Shown: positions 40,379 to 42,133 of the stretch, one piece after another | Layout of the letters: the number at the start of each line of letters is the position of its first letter | How positions within the stretch are numbered: position 1 is the stretch's first letter | Assembly: GCA_003056205.1 (NCBI GenBank) | Contig: LSNS01000003.1 | Coordinates: 1-42,133 of the forward strand | Direction: 5' to 3' | Length of the DNA: 42,133 nt | Source of the DNA: Parcubacteria group bacterium M6-OD1-4 | GTDB taxonomy: Bacteria > Patescibacteriota > Patescibacteriia > Patescibacteriales > UBA12465 | Made by a program: the position numbers and the translations under genes | The notes under the pieces: model-generated | Databases searched by the model: none | What the model saw: the letters and a program-made list of their open reading frames with translations, nothing else | Told to the model about the DNA's origin: nothing

Positions 40379-40565
40379 TATTCATTTTCTGTAAAATTAG
40401 CCTATTCAAAACAATCTTTTTCAATTTACTTGAACCCAGCTGGCCTGGATGTTTAATAAAAATTATTATTTAAATAAATTTTTTATCATAGCGAATAAAA
40501 AAAAGTTAAAAATCACACTTACTTATCACCGTAGTTATCCTCTATAAAAAAAATAAAAATTATAC

Positions 40566-40571
40566 TATAAT
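40566..40571 (+). promoter_or_regulatory. -10 element of rmuC (probable leaderless start)
   Basis: TATAAT ends exactly 8 nt before the rmuC ATG. No good -35 is seen at 17 bp. The element lies inside the inverted repeat ATACTAT-N6-ATAGTAT, which could be an operator. Confidence 0.45.
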
Positions 40572-40579
40572 GATATAGT

Positions 40580-41692
40580 ATGAATATAATTGTAATTTCA
40601 TTTTTATTAATTTTGATTGTTATCGCTCTTGGGGTCGTGTTGTTTTTATTATTAAGAAAACAAGATGATGGTAGTGATAAAAAGATTGATTTAGTTTCCG
40701 AACGTCTCATTCAGCAATCTGAAAAGTTAAATCAATTGTCTCAACAGAATAATCAATTACGACAGGAATTAGACAAGAAACTAACAGAAACCCATCGCCT
40801 TAACCAAGAGCAATTTGGACAAACAACTAAAATTGTTCAAAATATTACTTCTCAATCAGCAAGGTTAATTTCTGAGGTTACTGAGAAATTAACTAAATTA
40901 GATGAAACTAATAAACAGGTAGTGAATTTTTCGGCTCAACTTCAAAGTTTACAAGATATCTTAAAAAATCCTAAACAGCGTGGAGTGTTAGGAGAATATT
41001 TTTTAGAAGAAACTTTAAAAAATGTTTTACCGCCAAAATCTTATCAAATGCAATATCCTTTTAAAGACGGAACAATTGTTGACGCTGTGGTCTTTGTGAA
41101 AGACAAGATTATTCCAGTTGATGCTAAATTTTCTTTAGAAAATTATGAAAAACTAATTAATGTAGTTGATCCTGAGCTCCGCAAAAAACTAGAAGTTCAG
41201 TTTAAGCAAGACTTGAAAAATCGTATTGATGAAACTGCTAAATATGTTAAGCCTGCGGAAAATACACTGGAGTTTGCTTTTATGTTTATTCCTTCGGAAG
41301 CTATTTATTATGATTTATTGGTCAATTCAGTCGGCAATGTCAAAGTTAATACTCGAGATTTAATTGAATATGCTTTTCGTGATAAGAAAGTAATTATCGT
41401 TTCTCCTACTTCATTTTTAGCTTATCTTCAAACTGTTCTACAAGGCTTAAAAGCGATGCAGATTGAAGAAAAAGCGCAAGAGATTCGGAAGAATATTGAA
41501 AAATTGCAAAGACATATTGGGAGTTATGACGAGTTTATGAAAAAATTAGGGAATTCAATGTCGACGACAGTTAATCACTATAATAATGCTTATGCGGAAT
41601 TTAAAAAGATTGACAAGGATGTTACTAAAATTACTGATTCGAAGAGTAAGATTAAGACTTTAAAAATTGATCGTCCTCAAAACAATCAATAA
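40580..41692 (+). CDS. rmuC: DNA recombination protein RmuC
   Basis: The 370-aa protein has an N-terminal membrane helix (about 3-25), a coiled coil (about 38-130) and the RmuC nuclease-like domain. That domain has 'KQRGVLGEYFLEETLKNVLPP', 'VDAVVFVKDKIIPVDAKFSLENY', 'FAFMFIPSEAIYYDLL' and 'KVIIVSPTSFLAYL'. The D...DAK pattern is the core of a PD-(D/E)xK-like fold. RmuC limits inversion at short repeats, probably by cutting DNA structures. The start follows a -10 box by 8 nt. Confidence 0.93.
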   Translation: MNIIVISFLLILIVIALGVVLFLLLRKQDDGSDKKIDLVSERLIQQSEKLNQLSQQNNQLRQELDKKLTETHRLNQEQFGQTTKIVQNITSQSARLISEVTEKLTKLDETNKQVVNFSAQLQSLQDILKNPKQRGVLGEYFLEETLKNVLPPKSYQMQYPFKDGTIVDAVVFVKDKIIPVDAKFSLENYEKLINVVDPELRKKLEVQFKQDLKNRIDETAKYVKPAENTLEFAFMFIPSEAIYYDLLVNSVGNVKVNTRDLIEYAFRDKKVIIVSPTSFLAYLQTVLQGLKAMQIEEKAQEIRKNIEKLQRHIGSYDEFMKKLGNSMSTTVNHYNNAYAEFKKIDKDVTKITDSKSKIKTLKIDRPQNNQ

Positions 41693-41697
41693 ATTTA

Positions 41698-42133
41698 ATG
41701 TTTCAAGAAGATTTAAAAACAAATCGCTCATTACGAATAGAAATTTTGAAGATGATTATTTTTTTTGATTTGTTTAATTCGCCGTTAACAAGTTATGAAA
41801 TTTGGCAGCACTTTAATCAGCAGTACAAATTTAAAACTATTCAACAGATTTTAAAGCAAGAAACGGAAAATTTTAATTCCACTGAAGAATTATCAGCTCA
41901 AAGAATAATTCAAGAAAAAAATGGTTTTTATTTTTTAACTGGACGTGAGGAGATTATTATTATTCGTCGTCAACGCTATAACTATTTTTATCGAAAGTTG
42001 AAAATTGCTCGCCGTTTTACTCGTTTCTTTAGTTATTTACCGTTTGTTCAGGTAGTCACTTTGGCCAATATGCTGGGTAGTTATAATTTACGAGATGGTA
42101 GCGATATTGATTTTTTTAAGTGTGTACGTAGTC
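41698..42133 (+). CDS. Nucleotidyltransferase-domain protein (3' partial)
   Basis: This gene is missing from the ORF track because it runs off the window. The ATG at 41698 opens 145 codons (MFQEDLKTNRSLRIEIL...). The first about 90 residues look like a winged-helix region ('IIFFDLFNSPLTSYEIWQHF'). 'LANMLGSYNLRDGSDIDFF' then carries the GS-x(n)-DxD signature of polymerase-beta-type nucleotidyltransferases. Long proteins starting this way are frequent in CPR genomes and uncharacterised. It begins 5 bp after rmuC. Confidence 0.75.
   Translation, partial: MFQEDLKTNRSLRIEILKMIIFFDLFNSPLTSYEIWQHFNQQYKFKTIQQILKQETENFNSTEELSAQRIIQEKNGFYFLTGREEIIIIRRQRYNYFYRKLKIARRFTRFFSYLPFVQVVTLANMLGSYNLRDGSDIDFFKCVRS

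Noticed and set aside
40202-40456. 84-codon ORF after gyrA
   Set aside because: It overlaps the small membrane protein in another frame and runs through the terminator.
2-41692. TGA recoded to Gly or Trp
   Set aside because: No in-frame TGA is needed to obtain full-length proteins and Trp is always TGG, so reassignment is not supported here.

Overview
The window is AT-rich (roughly two-thirds A+T by eye) with short intergenic gaps. The organism is probably a member of the Candidate Phyla Radiation (Patescibacteria). The reasons are gene content and style: fibronectin-repeat surface proteins beside a MacB-like exporter, a PilB-type ATPase, a ComEC-type metallo-beta-lactamase (MBL) domain, an alpha2-type glycyl-tRNA synthetase, a translin-like protein, a long NDP kinase, small membrane-anchored cysteine-motif proteins and a C-terminal MBL/nucleotidyltransferase flavour of 'unknown' genes. 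Few genes have a Shine-Dalgarno sequence. All 36 stop codons visible are TAA or TAG, never TGA. The lineage is inferred from gene content only; there is no rRNA gene in the window.

Layout. 1-5.45 kb (+): the end of a large fibronectin type III surface protein, an ABC exporter ATPase with an unusual C-terminal extension, its MacB/FtsX permease and a membrane-anchored protein. 5.5-9.8 kb: a Trm11-like RNA methyltransferase (+), then on the minus strand ychF, a noncoding stretch of about 650 bp, tRNA-Cys and tsaD. The noncoding stretch holds a candidate structured RNA with its own promoter and terminator, plus DnaA-box-like sites. 9.97-14.1 kb (+): tRNA-Glu, a small zinc-ribbon gene, then a tight trio of a TruD-family pseudouridine synthase, a guanylate-kinase-like P-loop kinase and a dihydroorotate/dihydropyrimidine dehydrogenase-like ferredoxin flavoprotein. 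The trio uses AGA/AGG arginine codons far more than its neighbours. A CYTH-domain gene follows.

14.4-17.1 kb (+): an alpha/beta hydrolase, an APC amino-acid permease and an HExxH peptidase-like protein. 17.2-19.6 kb (-): a permease apparently split into two genes, followed by a disulfide-reductase-like flavoprotein. 19.8-24.3 kb (+): a patatin-like phospholipase and a phospholipase D/cardiolipin-synthase pair, then a UvrA that lacks the space for a UvrB-binding domain. 24.35-29.5 kb (-): a membrane protein, a PilB ATPase with two complete ATPase modules in one chain, translin and a YfcE-type phosphoesterase. 29.6-34.0 kb (+): tyrS-argS-glyS. 34.2-42.1 kb (+): a 50% lysine histone-H1-like protein, a ComEC-type MBL protein, a second MBL hydrolase, ndk, a cysteine-tailed surface protein, gyrA, a small membrane protein, rmuC and the start of a nucleotidyltransferase-like protein.

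The best candidate for an undescribed system is the TruD/NMP-kinase/dihydropyrimidine-dehydrogenase-like trio. Its composition suggests transfer, and it recalls the TruD-plus-kinase pairs of C-nucleoside antibiotic clusters. A plainer reading is that TruD modifies U13 of the tRNA-Glu encoded 0.7 kb upstream. Other strong signals are the tandem PilB, the UvrB-domain-less UvrA, the candidate RNA before ychF, and promoters placed exactly 8 nt ahead of start codons (probable leaderless mRNAs).
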